Assembly (NCBI RefSeq): GCF_011927955.1
Contig: NZ_JAATJN010000001.1
Location: 3,906,001 to 3,970,000 of the forward strand
DNA length: 64,000 bases
Direction of reading: 5' to 3'
Source of the DNA: Brevibacterium marinum
GTDB lineage: Bacteria > Actinomycetota > Actinomycetes > Actinomycetales > Brevibacteriaceae
Part shown: positions 20,294 through 29,191 of the stretch, piece by piece
How positions within the stretch are numbered: the first letter of the stretch is position 1
Layout of the letters: every line of letters begins with the position of its first letter
Translations under genes and position numbers: made by a program
Notes under the pieces: model-generated
What the model saw: the letters and a program-made list of their open reading frames with translations, nothing else
The model's database searches: none
What the model was told of the DNA's origin: nothing

Positions 20294-21639
20294 GCCGCGC
20301 CGGTGCGGGCGATGTGGTTGAGGGTCTCGATCGACATCTTCGTCCGGTCGGTCACGAACTCCTCGGTGTGTGCCCCGCAGGACAGCCCGCGCGACAGGTA
20401 GCGAGCCAGCGCCCGGGCGGTCGCCGGCTCATCGAGGACGGCGGAGTCCTCGTGGAACACATAGTTGCGCAGCCTGGTCGCCGCCCTCTCCGCGCCTTCG
20501 CGGTAGAAGCGGAAGGTGGCTAGGAAACGGGTGGGCAGCTGATGCGGATGCATGTCCCAGCCCTGGTAGATGCCGCGCTTGAGGTGTCTGCGGACCAGCC
20601 CGGCGTGCAGGCCCCACGCCCTGTGGATCTCCTCGGGCTCGCCGACCGGCAGAATGTTCGTCGAGCCGTCGGAGAGATGGACTCCTGTGCCGGCGACCGC
20701 GAGCATCATCTGGTTCTTCGCGAAGTCGGCCACGGGGTGGTCCATCGCCTGATAGGCGGCAGCGACACCCATCGAAGCCGAGTAGTCGTAGGTGCCGTAG
20801 TGCAGGGAGGTGATGCGTCCGGCACCCGCATCGAGGACGGGGGCCAGCGGCACCCTGCCGTCGGCGCCGAGGATGAGCTGCGGGGTCTCGACCTGTACCT
20901 CGAAGGTGATCGCACCCTCGGCCAGGTCATGCTGGGCCTCGAGCGATCGGCAGGCGATGACCATGGCACGGACCTGGTCGACCGTGCTGACCTTCGGGAG
21001 CGTGAGGACCAGCTGCTTCGGAAGCCTTCCGTGGGAGGCGATCACCTCGGCGAGGAATATGTCCAGGGTCCGGAGACCACGTGCCCGGGTATCGGCCTCC
21101 ATGCACTTGAACCGGATGCCGAAGAACGCCGGTGCGCCCGTTTCGTCGAGTCCGGCGATCGCGTTGCGCGCAGCCTGGCGTGCGCAGGCGTCCTCGGTCT
21201 CGTCGTCGGCGTCGCCGTACCCGTCCTCGAAGTCGAGACGCAGGTCCTCGATCGGTTCGGTCGACAGTTTCCGGGTGACCGCCTCGGCGAGCATTTCGGC
21301 TTCCCGAGCGACCTGGTGCAGGTTCGGAATCGACTGGCTGTCGGGAGGGACGGTCTCCTTGCGGGACGCGACGATGACGCGTTCGGCCAGCTGGACCATG
21401 CCGCCGTTGGCATCGACGCATTCGAGGGCCTGCTCACCCCACTCGCGGGGCAGGGTCGGCGTGGAGTGGTGTCCGGGGACGTAGACGGTGTGCACGGGCT
21501 GGCGGACATCGCGCTCGCCGGGGTAACGCGTGCTCAGCAGCTCGTCCGTATCCGACAGGAGCGCATCGATGTCGGCCAACGTTGATTGATCCACTTTCAC
21601 ATTCTCTTTCGTCGCACGGGCGGGGTGGTCTTCGACCAT
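20290..21639 (-). CDS. HpcH/HpaI/CitE-superfamily protein (DUF6986 type) of unknown reaction
   Basis: A 449-residue TIM-barrel protein. Superfamily marks are LRLDFEDGYGD (metal/substrate strand, about residues 134-144), FGIRFKCME, LVLTLPKV, ITFEVQVETPQLIL (acidic metal ligand), HYGTYDYSASMGVA and YQGWDMHPHQLPTRF. This is the fold of CitE, malyl-CoA lyase, HpcH aldolase and malate synthase, which make or break C-C bonds next to a carboxylate. I recognise it only as an uncharacterised actinobacterial family. ATG 21639 follows GAGAGACA; a GTG at 21600 is also possible. It sits between malic enzyme and allE, which suggests a role in glyoxylate or ureidoglycolate metabolism. Confidence 0.75.
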   Translation of the reverse strand: MVEDHPARATKENVKVDQSTLADIDALLSDTDELLSTRYPGERDVRQPVHTVYVPGHHSTPTLPREWGEQALECVDANGGMVQLAERVIVASRKETVPPDSQSIPNLHQVAREAEMLAEAVTRKLSTEPIEDLRLDFEDGYGDADDETEDACARQAARNAIAGLDETGAPAFFGIRFKCMEADTRARGLRTLDIFLAEVIASHGRLPKQLVLTLPKVSTVDQVRAMVIACRSLEAQHDLAEGAITFEVQVETPQLILGADGRVPLAPVLDAGAGRITSLHYGTYDYSASMGVAAAYQAMDHPVADFAKNQMMLAVAGTGVHLSDGSTNILPVGEPEEIHRAWGLHAGLVRRHLKRGIYQGWDMHPHQLPTRFLATFRFYREGAERAATRLRNYVFHEDSAVLDEPATARALARYLSRGLSCGAHTEEFVTDRTKMSIETLNHIARTGAA

Positions 21640-21690
21640 TGTCTCTCATAAGGCAGCGACCGATCCCTGCTCCTGGAGACCGGTCGGCGG

Positions 21691-23070
21691 TCACGATGAG
21701 ACTGCCGCGACCGCCTCGGCGACCTTCTTCGCCACTTCGGGGTCGAAGACCGATGGCACCACGTAGCCCGGGTGGAGCTCCTCGGCCGGAATGCACGAGG
21801 CGATCGCATCGGCGGCGGCGACCATGATGTTCTCATCGATGTCGGTCGCCTCGGCGTCGAGGAGGCCGCGGAAGATGCCGGGGAAGGCCAGCACGTTGTT
21901 GATCTGATTCGGGTAGTCGCTGCGTCCGGTGGCGACGACGGCCGCGTGCTTGAGCGCTTCGGCGGGATCCACCTCGGGATCCGGGTTGGCCATCGCGAAG
22001 ACGAGTGCATCCTCGTTCATGGCCTGGATGTCGCTGCCGTCGAGCACGTTCGGGGCGGAGACTCCGATGAATACGTCCGAGCCGACCACGGCCTCCTTCA
22101 GTGTGCCGTCGAAGCCTTCGGGGTTCGTGTTGCGCTGCAGCCACACCTTGTGTTCGGTGTCGACTGTCGAGTTCGGTCCGATCGCGCCGTCCCGGCCGCA
22201 GGCGATGATGTTCTTCGCCCCCGCTACCTGGAGCAGCCGGATGATCGCATTGCCCGCCGCCCCCACGCCGGAGACGACGATGCGCAGATCCTCGAGGTTC
22301 TTGCCCACGACCTTGAGCGCGTTCTTCAGCGCGGCCAGCGTCACGATGCCCGTGCCGTGCTGGTCGTCGTGGAAGACCGGGATGTCGAGTTCCTCGCGGA
22401 GCTTGGCCTCGATCTCGAAGCAGCGCGGCGCGGAGATGTCCTCGAGGTTGATGCCCCCATAGGCCGGGGCCAGAGCCCTGCAGATCGAGATGATCTCCTC
22501 GGTGTCCTTCGTGTCGAGGGCGACTGGCCAGGCGTCGACACCGGCGAACTGCTTGAACAGGACGGCTTTGCCCTCCATCACGGGCATCGCGGCTTCGGGG
22601 CCGATGTCGCCGAGGCCGAGCACCGCGGTGCCGTCGGTGACGACCGCGACGGTGTTGCGTTTGATCGTCAGCCGCCTCGCATCGTCCTTGTTCCCTGCGA
22701 TGGCTTTGCACACTCGGGCCACGCCCGGGGTGTAGGCGCGGGAGAGGTCGTCCCGGTTGCGCAGCGGTACCTTGGGTGCGGATTCGAGTTTGCCGCCGAG
22801 GTGGAGGAGGAACGTCCGGTCCGAGACCTTGTGGACTTCGACGCCGGGGAGCTCGCCGAGTGCGGCCGCGACCTCATCGGCGTGGTCGAGGTCGCGCGTA
22901 TCGGCGCTGACGTCGATGATGACGCTGTGCGGGGTGGATTCGACGACGTCGAGGGCCGTGATCGCGGCACCGGTCGCCGCGGCAGCGGCCACAAGATCGG
23001 AGGTCGAGGTCCGACCGACTTCGGTGGCCGCGCGAAGCGTGATTGAGTATCCGGGGCTTGGAGACGCCAT
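21691..23070 (-). CDS. NAD(P)-dependent malic enzyme with N-terminal ACT-like domain
   Basis: The 459-residue enzyme decarboxylates malate to pyruvate. Residues 1-85 look like an ACT regulatory domain ([10 protein letters not shown]…[15 protein letters not shown]). The catalytic part has [34 protein letters not shown], the metal motif [13 protein letters not shown], the nucleotide loop [12 protein letters not shown] and the late [15 protein letters not shown]. It is the first gene of a minus-strand unit with the CitE-like gene and allE, and is divergent from the IclR regulator. Two GGAA/TTCC-type sites lie in its promoter, so it is probably induced with purine catabolism. Confidence 0.93.
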   Translation of the reverse strand: MASPSPGYSITLRAATEVGRTSTSDLVAAAAATGAAITALDVVESTPHSVIIDVSADTRDLDHADEVAAALGELPGVEVHKVSDRTFLLHLGGKLESAPKVPLRNRDDLSRAYTPGVARVCKAIAGNKDDARRLTIKRNTVAVVTDGTAVLGLGDIGPEAAMPVMEGKAVLFKQFAGVDAWPVALDTKDTEEIISICRALAPAYGGINLEDISAPRCFEIEAKLREELDIPVFHDDQHGTGIVTLAALKNALKVVGKNLEDLRIVVSGVGAAGNAIIRLLQVAGAKNIIACGRDGAIGPNSTVDTEHKVWLQRNTNPEGFDGTLKEAVVGSDVFIGVSAPNVLDGSDIQAMNEDALVFAMANPDPEVDPAEALKHAAVVATGRSDYPNQINNVLAFPGIFRGLLDAEATDIDENIMVAAADAIASCIPAEELHPGYVVPSVFDPEVAKKVAEAVAAVSS

Positions 23071-23107
23071 GTGAGATATCCTCTCTGATATGTCTTTTCC
23101 GTAGTAT

Positions 23108-23121
23108 GGATACTATCTTCT
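23108..23121. promoter_or_regulatory. Imperfect IclR-type site
   Basis: GGATACTATCTTCT matches GGAA-N6-TTCC with one mismatch in each arm. It lies 38 bases before the malic enzyme start and 50 bases from the perfect copy at 23157. AT-rich flanks contain TTTTCC and GGAAAA halves (23086-23135). Confidence 0.35.
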
Positions 23122-23156
23122 GTATAGTGGAAAATCTAGCCCGGATCTTCATGAAC

Positions 23157-23170
23157 GGAAACTTACTTCC
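23157..23170. promoter_or_regulatory. IclR-type palindrome GGAA-N6-TTCC, malic enzyme/iclR promoter region
   Basis: GGAAACTTACTTCC is a perfect copy of the motif found at 29026, 29087, 37618 and 45829. It lies in the 228-bp divergent gap (23071-23298) between malic enzyme and the IclR gene, so it could serve both directions. IclR-family proteins of other bacteria bind TGGAA/TTCCA palindromes. Recognition by the adjacent regulator is inferred. Confidence 0.65.
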
Positions 23171-23298
23171 ATTTTGAGACTAGACTGAGTGGCAGTTTCG
23201 CTGAGCGATCCTGGTTGTCATGACGGCAGCACTCAGCGTCGAGCCTGCCACAGATGCCAGCGAACACGAATCTCATTGGACGAGGAAGAGGAACTCGG

Positions 23299-24084
23299 AT
23301 GACCAGCAACGACACGAATGCCCCCGCGATCCGTCAGACGAAGGGCGGTGTCCAGTCCGTCGAACGCGCCTTCGGGCTCCTCGAATGCATCGCGAATTCC
23401 TCGGGCTCGGCGACGCTGAGCCACATCGCCGCCGAAGTGAGCCTCCCGCTCCCGACGATCCACCGGCTGCTCAACACCCTGGTCAACCTCGGCGTGGTGC
23501 GCCAGCTGCCCAATCGCGGCTACGCGCTGGGTCCGGGGCTGATTCGCCTCGGCAACCTCGCCGGTTCCCAGCTGGGTGCGATCGCCCGCCCCTACCTGCG
23601 GACGATCGTCGAGGAGTTGGGCGAATCCGCGAACGTCGCCACCATCGACGGCGACATGGTCGTCTATGTCGATCAGGTCGCCTCACAGCGGCAGATGCGG
23701 ATGTTCACCGAGGTGGGGCGGCGGACCCATATGCACGACACCGGGGTGGGCAAGGCCATTCTCGCCGGCCTCGACTCCGAGCAGGTGCGCCACATCGTGT
23801 CGACCGCCGGGATGCCGACGCCGACCGAATACAGCATCGGCACGGTCGAGGCCCTCGAAACCGAGCTGGAGCGCATTCGCGAGCGTGGCTACTCCATCGA
23901 CGAGCAGGAACAGGAGCTGGGAGTGCGCTGCTTCGCGATGTCGATCCCCGAGGCGCCTGCTCCCCTGGCGATCTCCGTGTCGGGACCCATCAGTCGAGTC
24001 GACCAGGCGTTCTCGGATCGCGCGATTCCGCTGCTGCGCTCGGCCGCCGAGGCGATCTCGGAAGACATGCGCGGCGGCGCCTGA
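23299..24084 (+). CDS. IclR-family transcriptional regulator (AllR-like)
   Basis: A 261-residue protein with an N-terminal winged helix (about 12-75, SVERAFGLLECIANSSGSATLSHIA…LPLPTIHRLLNTLVNLGVV) and the C-terminal IclR effector domain (about 90-255). The latter has the family signature of a histidine-rich turn and GVGKAILAGL, and ends with ELGVRCFAMSIPEAPAPLAISVSGP. ATG 23299 is preceded by GAGGAA. Placement inside the ureide island and the clustered GGAA-N6-TTCC sites make it the best candidate for an allantoin or glyoxylate-responsive regulator. The ligand is not provable from sequence. Confidence 0.9.
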   Translation: MTSNDTNAPAIRQTKGGVQSVERAFGLLECIANSSGSATLSHIAAEVSLPLPTIHRLLNTLVNLGVVRQLPNRGYALGPGLIRLGNLAGSQLGAIARPYLRTIVEELGESANVATIDGDMVVYVDQVASQRQMRMFTEVGRRTHMHDTGVGKAILAGLDSEQVRHIVSTAGMPTPTEYSIGTVEALETELERIRERGYSIDEQEQELGVRCFAMSIPEAPAPLAISVSGPISRVDQAFSDRAIPLLRSAAEAISEDMRGGA

Positions 24085-24100
24085 GCGTCTGCAGCCAGCC

Positions 24101-24142
24101 GCCCTCGAGACGACGCCCTCGAGACGACGCCCTCGAGACGAC
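24101..24142. repeat. Three tandem 14-bp repeats
   Basis: GCCCTCGAGACGAC occurs three times head to tail at 24101, 24115 and 24129, directly after the iclR stop. The last copy runs into the long inverted repeat that follows. Confidence 0.85.
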
Positions 24143-24201
24143 GACGGAGCGCCGAGACTACAGTGCATGCACAATGGTCTCGGCGCTCCGTCGTCGTCTC
24201 G
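24134..24201. terminator. Perfect 25-bp inverted repeat between convergent iclR and aceE
   Basis: Arms 24134-24158 and 24177-24201 are exact reverse complements over 25 bases, with an 18-base loop containing the palindrome GTGCATGCAC. It lies between two converging genes and ends 13 bases from the aceE stop, so a bidirectional terminator is likely despite the lack of T-runs. Confidence 0.6.
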
Positions 24202-24213
24202 GCAGTGAGTGCT

Positions 24214-26997
24214 TCAGGAATCGCCTCCGGCGGTGCCCGAGGTCCCTGCGTTGACCTCGCCCAGGCGGTACTTCTTCGCCGCTTCGACCGGCACGGAACG
24301 CTCGATCTCGCCGCGGTCGGCCAGTAGCTGCAGCGCGCGGACGACCATCGAGTGCGCATCGATCTTGAAGTGGCGCCTGGCAGCGGCCCGCGTATCCGAG
24401 AAGCCGAACCCGTCTGCCCCCAGGGTCGCGAAGTCCTGGCTGAGGAAGGCCCTGATGAGGTCCGGCTGAGTGGAGTCGAAGTCGCTCGTGGCCACGATCG
24501 GCCCCGCTTGCGAGCCCAGACGCTGACGCACATACGGCACCCGCGGCTCGGCCTCGAAGTTCTCGAGCTTCTCGGCCTCGCACTTCAGGGCGTCGCGGCG
24601 CAGCTCGGCCCATGAGGTCACCGACCACACGGCGGCATCCACGCCCCAGTCCTGAGCCAACAGCCCACGGGCCTCGAGCGCCCACGGGACTGCGACTCCG
24701 GATGCGAGCAGCTGCGCCTGCGGACGATCGCCCGCACCCACCTCGGCGCCGGATCCTGCATCCGCACCCGCCTCGGCACCAGCACCCGCTTCCGCGACCC
24801 GATGGATCCCACGCAGAATCCCATCGACATCGACATCCTCGGGTTCGGCCGGCTGGAGCATCGGCTCGTTGTACACGGTCAGGTAGTACATGACGTTGCG
24901 GGCGTCATCGCCGAGGTCGTGCTCGCCGTACATGCGATGCAGGCCGTCACGCATGATGTGGCCGATCTCGTAGCCGTAGGCCGGGTCGTAGATCCGCACC
25001 GCCGGGTTGGTCGCCGCCAGCACAGGAGAGTGTCCGTCGGCGTGCTGCAGGCCCTCACCGGTCAGCGTCGTGCGTCCGGCCGTGGCGCCGATGATGAACC
25101 CGCGGGTCATCTGGTCACCGGCGGCCCAGAAGGCGTCTCCGGTGCGCTGGAAGCCGAACATCGAGTAGAAGACGTAGATCGGGATCATCGGTTCGCCGTG
25201 GGTCGAGTACGACGTTCCGGCGGCGGTGAATCCCGCTGCCGCACCGGCCTCGTTGATGCCGACGTGGAGCAGCTGGCCGCTGGTCGCCTCCTTGTAGGAC
25301 AGGAACAGCTCACGGTCGACCGCCAGGTAGTTCTGCCCGTTCGGGTTGTAGATCTTCGCGGTCGGAAAGAACGCGTCGATGCCGAATGTGCGGGCCTCAT
25401 CGGGGATGATGGGCACGATCCGGTTGCCGATGCCCTTCTCACGCATAAGGTCCTTGAGCAGGCGGACGAAGGCCATCGTGGTCGCGGCCTGCTGATGGCC
25501 CGAACCCTTCTTCGTCTGCGCGAGGGCCTTGTCGGATACTGCTGGCAGGGTCTTCGTGCTGTTCTCGGGCTTGCGGTTGGGCAGGAACCCGCCGAGCTCC
25601 TTCCGCTTCTGAAGCATGTACTGAATTTCTTCGGCGTCGTTGCCCGGGTGGTAGTAGGGCACGGCGTAGGGGTCGTCGTCGATGACCTTGTCGGTGATCG
25701 GGATGTCCATCCGGTCGCGGAAGGCCTTGACGTCGGCGGCCGTGAACTTCTTCATCTGATGCGTGGCGTTGCGCGATTCGAAGGTCGTGCCCAGGCCATA
25801 GCCCTTGACCGTCTGGACGAGGATAACGGTCGGCTTGCCTGTGGTGTTCACGGCCTGCTGGTAGGCGGCGAAGACCTTGTGGTAGTCGTGGCCGCCGCGC
25901 TTGAGGTTCCAGATGTCGTCATCGGACAGGTGCTCGACGAGCCCCTTGGTCACCGGCGAGCGGCCGAAGAAGTTGTCACGGATGAACCCGCCGGACTCGG
26001 CCTTGAAGGTCTGGTAGTCGCCGTCGAGGGTCTCGTTCATGATCCGGACCAGCTCGCCGCTGTGGTCGGCGTCGAGCAGGGAGTCCCATTCGCGGCCCCA
26101 GAGGACCTTGATGACGTTCCATCCGGCTCCGGTGAAGACGGCTTCGAGCTCCTGGACGATCTTGCCGTTGCCGCGCACGGGCCCGTCGAGGCGCTGCAGG
26201 TTGCAGTTGATGACATAGGTGAGATTGTCCAGGCCCTCGTTCGCGGCCAGTTGGAGGGCGCCGCGTGATTCGGGCTCGTCCATCTCACCGTCGCCGAGGA
26301 AGGCCCAGACCCGCTGGTCGGAGGTGTCCTTGATGCCGCGATTGAGCAGATAGCGGTTCATCTGCGCCTGGTAGATCGAGTTGATCGGGCCCAGCCCCAT
26401 CGACACGGTCGGGAACTGCCAGAACTCGGGCATGAGGCGAGGATGCGGATAGGAGCTCAGCCCGTTCGGAGCCTTCGAGGCCTCCTGGCGGAAGCCGTCG
26501 AGCTGGGCCTCGTTCAACCGGTTCTCGAGGAAGGCCCTGGCATACATCCCCGGTGAGGCGTGGCCCTGGAAGAACACCTGGTCGCCGCCGCCGGGATGGT
26601 CCTGGCCGCGGAAGAAGTTGTTGAACCCGATCTCGTACAGGGTCGCAGCCCCCGCGTATGTCGAGATGTGCCCGCCGACCGAGGTTTCGGGACGCTGAGC
26701 ACGGTGGACGAGCATCGCGGCGTTCCAGCGCAGCCACTTGCGGTATTTGCGCTCGAGGCGCTCGTCGCCGGGGTAGGCGGGTTCCTGATCGGCCGGGATG
26801 GTGTTGACGTAGTCCGTGGTCGTGACCTTGGGCTGTGCGACCGAGTTCGTTGCGGCCCGCTGACGCAGCGCCTCCATGATCTCGGCCGCGCGCAGGGTGC
26901 CACGCTGGCTGACGAGCCCTTCCCAGGACTCGAGCCACTCGTCGACTTCTTCGTCACCTGATCCCCTCGGGATCGCCGAGGTTGTGGTCTGGGTCAT
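24214..26997 (-). CDS. aceE: Pyruvate dehydrogenase E1 component, homodimeric type
   Basis: A 927-residue thiamine-diphosphate enzyme that decarboxylates pyruvate for acetyl-CoA synthesis. It has [20 protein letters not shown], the ThDP motif [10 protein letters not shown] to NLTYVINCN, and a late transketolase-like half ([15 protein letters not shown]…, [14 protein letters not shown]). About residues 735-757 hold an unusual Gly/Ala/Glu repeat ([19 protein letters not shown]) in the joining region before the C-terminal domain, where homologues normally have only a short linker. GAGAGGGAGAA precedes ATG 26997. It lies 67 bases after urate oxidase on the same strand and is probably co-expressed with it. 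Confidence 0.95.
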   Translation of the reverse strand: MTQTTTSAIPRGSGDEEVDEWLESWEGLVSQRGTLRAAEIMEALRQRAATNSVAQPKVTTTDYVNTIPADQEPAYPGDERLERKYRKWLRWNAAMLVHRAQRPETSVGGHISTYAGAATLYEIGFNNFFRGQDHPGGGDQVFFQGHASPGMYARAFLENRLNEAQLDGFRQEASKAPNGLSSYPHPRLMPEFWQFPTVSMGLGPINSIYQAQMNRYLLNRGIKDTSDQRVWAFLGDGEMDEPESRGALQLAANEGLDNLTYVINCNLQRLDGPVRGNGKIVQELEAVFTGAGWNVIKVLWGREWDSLLDADHSGELVRIMNETLDGDYQTFKAESGGFIRDNFFGRSPVTKGLVEHLSDDDIWNLKRGGHDYHKVFAAYQQAVNTTGKPTVILVQTVKGYGLGTTFESRNATHQMKKFTAADVKAFRDRMDIPITDKVIDDDPYAVPYYHPGNDAEEIQYMLQKRKELGGFLPNRKPENSTKTLPAVSDKALAQTKKGSGHQQAATTMAFVRLLKDLMREKGIGNRIVPIIPDEARTFGIDAFFPTAKIYNPNGQNYLAVDRELFLSYKEATSGQLLHVGINEAGAAAGFTAAGTSYSTHGEPMIPIYVFYSMFGFQRTGDAFWAAGDQMTRGFIIGATAGRTTLTGEGLQHADGHSPVLAATNPAVRIYDPAYGYEIGHIMRDGLHRMYGEHDLGDDARNVMYYLTVYNEPMLQPAEPEDVDVDGILRGIHRVAEAGAGAEAGADAGSGAEVGAGDRPQAQLLASGVAVPWALEARGLLAQDWGVDAAVWSVTSWAELRRDALKCEAEKLENFEAEPRVPYVRQRLGSQAGPIVATSDFDSTQPDLIRAFLSQDFATLGADGFGFSDTRAAARRHFKIDAHSMVVRALQLLADRGEIERSVPVEAAKKYRLGEVNAGTSGTAGGDS

Positions 26998-27064
26998 AGT
27001 TCTCCCTCTCAAACACGTCGGGTCCACGGGAAGGTGTTCCCCGTGGACCCGACTGCGGTGTGTA

Positions 27065-27949
27065 TCAGCAGAAGCCGGCGATCTGCGCCCAGGCCTCCTT
27101 GGATTCCTCCACGCCGTCGCGGGTGAAGGTGGCTTCGATCAGACCGTAGGGTCGATCGGCGACGATGAGCACTTCATTCGGGTTCTCCAGGCCGAAGCGT
27201 TCGATGTCGTAGAGGAAATGGTGCTTGTTCGGGCAGGAGAAGCGGATCTCGTCGATCTCCGGCACGGCGTCGATCACCTTCTCACCCATCTGGTACAGGG
27301 TGTGCTGCAGGGCATGCGAATAGTGGTCGGTGAATGCGTCGAGGATGATCTTCTTGACCTTTCCATACACGCTCTCGAAGTCGAGATCCGTGGTGTTGTA
27401 GATCCAGCGGGTCGCAATATCGGTGGCCAGTATCCGATCGTCGGTCTCCGGCAGTGTGGTGTACTCGTCCTTCGGGTAGCCGACGAAGCCCGATTCGGTG
27501 GTCTTGAGCACGGTGAGTCCGTAGAAGCCGGAGATCAGCGTGTCCTTGTCACCGTCGCGGGTCAGGACCGCGGTGCGGGTCTCGGGCGCGGACTTGAAGA
27601 AGGAATGGTCGTGGTCGTTGATGCGCGACCAACCGTACTCTTCGGCCGCCCAGCGTCCGCCCGTGACCCAGTCGAAGCTCGAGGTGAAGTGGTCGGCCAG
27701 GCCGAGGATGAACTGCTCGGGCGAGCTCACGCCGAGTTCCTTGGCCTTGGCGAAGACCGTGTTCTTCTGGGTGTCGGTGGCGACGATGTGTTCGTTATCG
27801 CCTTCGGTGTGGGCGGTCTCGAAGTCACCCCACAGCTGCGAGGTCACATTGAGGTCGCGGATCTCGTGACGGTCGGAGTCGCGATAGACCCGCATCAACC
27901 GGTTCTCCGCCTTGCCGTACTGATTCGTTGTCAGTCTCACCTTGCTCAT
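27065..27949 (-). CDS. uox: Urate oxidase (uricase)
   Basis: A 294-residue cofactor-free oxidase that converts urate to 5-hydroxyisourate. It has the T-fold marks [16 protein letters not shown] (active-site Lys near 12), [25 protein letters not shown] (the urate-binding Phe/Leu region) and [15 protein letters not shown] 27949 follows AGGAGCAAGAAG; the frame is open a further 46 codons but those are unlike the family. No peroxisomal-type SKL tail is present. It follows uraD-uraH after a 195-bp gap that shows no clear promoter or terminator. Confidence 0.96.
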   Translation of the reverse strand: MSKVRLTTNQYGKAENRLMRVYRDSDRHEIRDLNVTSQLWGDFETAHTEGDNEHIVATDTQKNTVFAKAKELGVSSPEQFILGLADHFTSSFDWVTGGRWAAEEYGWSRINDHDHSFFKSAPETRTAVLTRDGDKDTLISGFYGLTVLKTTESGFVGYPKDEYTTLPETDDRILATDIATRWIYNTTDLDFESVYGKVKKIILDAFTDHYSHALQHTLYQMGEKVIDAVPEIDEIRFSCPNKHHFLYDIERFGLENPNEVLIVADRPYGLIEATFTRDGVEESKEAWAQIAGFC

Positions 27950-28144
27950 CTTCTTGCTCCTGTTGCCTAAGCCAGCGTCCGCGCAGCACTCGTCACCGAG
28001 GGCCGTTCGGTCGCTGTGACCAATTGATTTGCGAGGTTGCCGGACGCGGAGCCTGGCGAACTTCGGCGGTTTGTTGAGGATCTTCATCCTGTAAGGGGGC
28101 CTGCTTCCCCTGATGTCTGTGGGTGGTGCCGCCCGCTCAGCTTC

Positions 28145-28468
28145 TCAACTTCCCCGGTATGTGCTGTACGCGAACGGGCTCAGCAGCAATGGTATGTGAT
28201 AGTGGGCCTCTCCCGCCTTGACCGTGAAGTCGATCGTCACCTGGGGGTGGAAGTGATCCCATCCCCGCGCTTCGAAGTAAGCACCGGTGGCAAAGACGAT
28301 CCGATAGTCACCGGCGCCGAGGTGGTCCGGCCCGAATTCCGAGACACGACCGTTGTCGTCCGTGCGGGCGTTGGCGATAGCCTCGGCGCCGGAGTACAGC
28401 GTGACCTCGAGGTCGGCGGCGGGGGTGCCGACGGTGGAGTCGAGTGCGTGGGCGGAGATGAAGCTCAT
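28145..28468 (-). CDS. uraH: 5-hydroxyisourate hydrolase (transthyretin-like)
   Basis: A 107-residue protein that hydrolyses 5-hydroxyisourate to OHCU. It keeps the family's catalytic set: the N-terminal SAHALDSTVGTPA (His), RTDDNGR (Arg), HFHPQVTIDF, and the C-terminal YRGS tail that distinguishes the hydrolase from transthyretin. Its ATG overlaps the uraD stop by four bases (ATGA), so the two are translationally coupled. Confidence 0.96.
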   Translation of the reverse strand: MSFISAHALDSTVGTPAADLEVTLYSGAEAIANARTDDNGRVSEFGPDHLGAGDYRIVFATGAYFEARGWDHFHPQVTIDFTVKAGEAHYHIPLLLSPFAYSTYRGS

Positions 28469-28959
28469 GCAAGTATTCCTTCGAGTCTCAGTGTTGCGAT
28501 CTGGATCAGCTGCTCGCCGACCTCGGCGAGTTCCTGTCTCTCGGTGTTGGCCATGCGGCGCTCGAGCTCGCCGAGGATCTCCTCGGGGTCACGCCCGGCG
28601 GCGCGGATGAGGAAGACGCGGTCGAAGCGCTCCTCGTAGGCGGCGTTGCCGGCGGCGAGACGATCCTGGACATTTCCTTCGAGGACACCCAGGCCCGCCT
28701 GCTCGCGGGAGGAATGGGCCGCCTCGGCGGAGGAGCCCTTCGCCTTCTCACCGATCCTGGGATGGTGGGACATCGCGGTCGAGATCTCTTCGTCGGTCAG
28801 GGGATTCGCGCTGCTGTGACCGGACGTCAGGGCCGAGTCCACGGTGGAGAACGGACGTGCCGCGACGACTCCGTCGATCCAACGGTCGACGTCCAGGCAC
28901 GGGCGCAGGAGCTCGCGGGCCTCGTCGGTCGACAGCGAATTGAACTCGTTCAGGTCCAC
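28465..28959 (-). CDS. uraD: OHCU decarboxylase
   Basis: A 164-residue all-helical enzyme that decarboxylates 2-oxo-4-hydroxy-4-carboxy-5-ureidoimidazoline to (S)-allantoin. The HHPRIGEKAKG motif (catalytic His) and the later AYEERFDRVFLIRAAGRDPEEIL match the family. GTG 28959 is chosen because AAGGAGG lies five bases upstream; the ATG at 29022 would add unrelated residues and overlap the operator at 29026. It is first in the uraD-uraH-uox-aceE direction. Confidence 0.94.
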   Translation of the reverse strand: MDLNEFNSLSTDEARELLRPCLDVDRWIDGVVAARPFSTVDSALTSGHSSANPLTDEEISTAMSHHPRIGEKAKGSSAEAAHSSREQAGLGVLEGNVQDRLAAGNAAYEERFDRVFLIRAAGRDPEEILGELERRMANTERQELAEVGEQLIQIATLRLEGILA

Positions 28960-29025
28960 ACTGACCTCCTTGAGAATCGAGATCTGGAGTCGCGCAGCAC
29001 TGCCACTGCGGACGTTTCGCATCTC

Positions 29026-29039
29026 GGAATATTACTTCC
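29026..29039. promoter_or_regulatory. IclR-type palindrome GGAA-N6-TTCC, uraD side of the divergent promoter
   Basis: GGAATATTACTTCC with flanking TC…AT lies 67 bases before the uraD GTG. The 232-bp gap 28960-29191 holds two such sites between uraD and glycerate kinase, consistent with shared control of both directions. Confidence 0.65.
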
Positions 29040-29086
29040 ATTCAATTGACTCGAGTCTGTCGTGAGCGGCTGTCGATGTCAAATTT

Positions 29087-29100
29087 GGAAAAACTATTCC
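29087..29100. promoter_or_regulatory. IclR-type palindrome GGAA-N6-TTCC, glycerate kinase side
   Basis: GGAAAAACTATTCC, flanked by TT and AC, lies 92 bases before the glycerate kinase ATG and 61 bases from the partner site. Motif-to-motif spacing is about six helical turns. Confidence 0.65.
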
Positions 29101-29191
29101 ACAGAGTGGATAATGGGCGCAGTATTCGTCGCTTCGTCCGCGTACTGAGCACCCGGCCATCGATTTCACGACAATGAGGTTGAATGACGTC

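Noticed and set aside
27950..28144. Extended N-terminus of urate oxidase or a small gene in the uraH-uox gap
   Set aside because: The extra codons are unlike uricases, a strong ribosome-binding site precedes ATG 27949, and no other frame there has a start with a ribosome-binding site.
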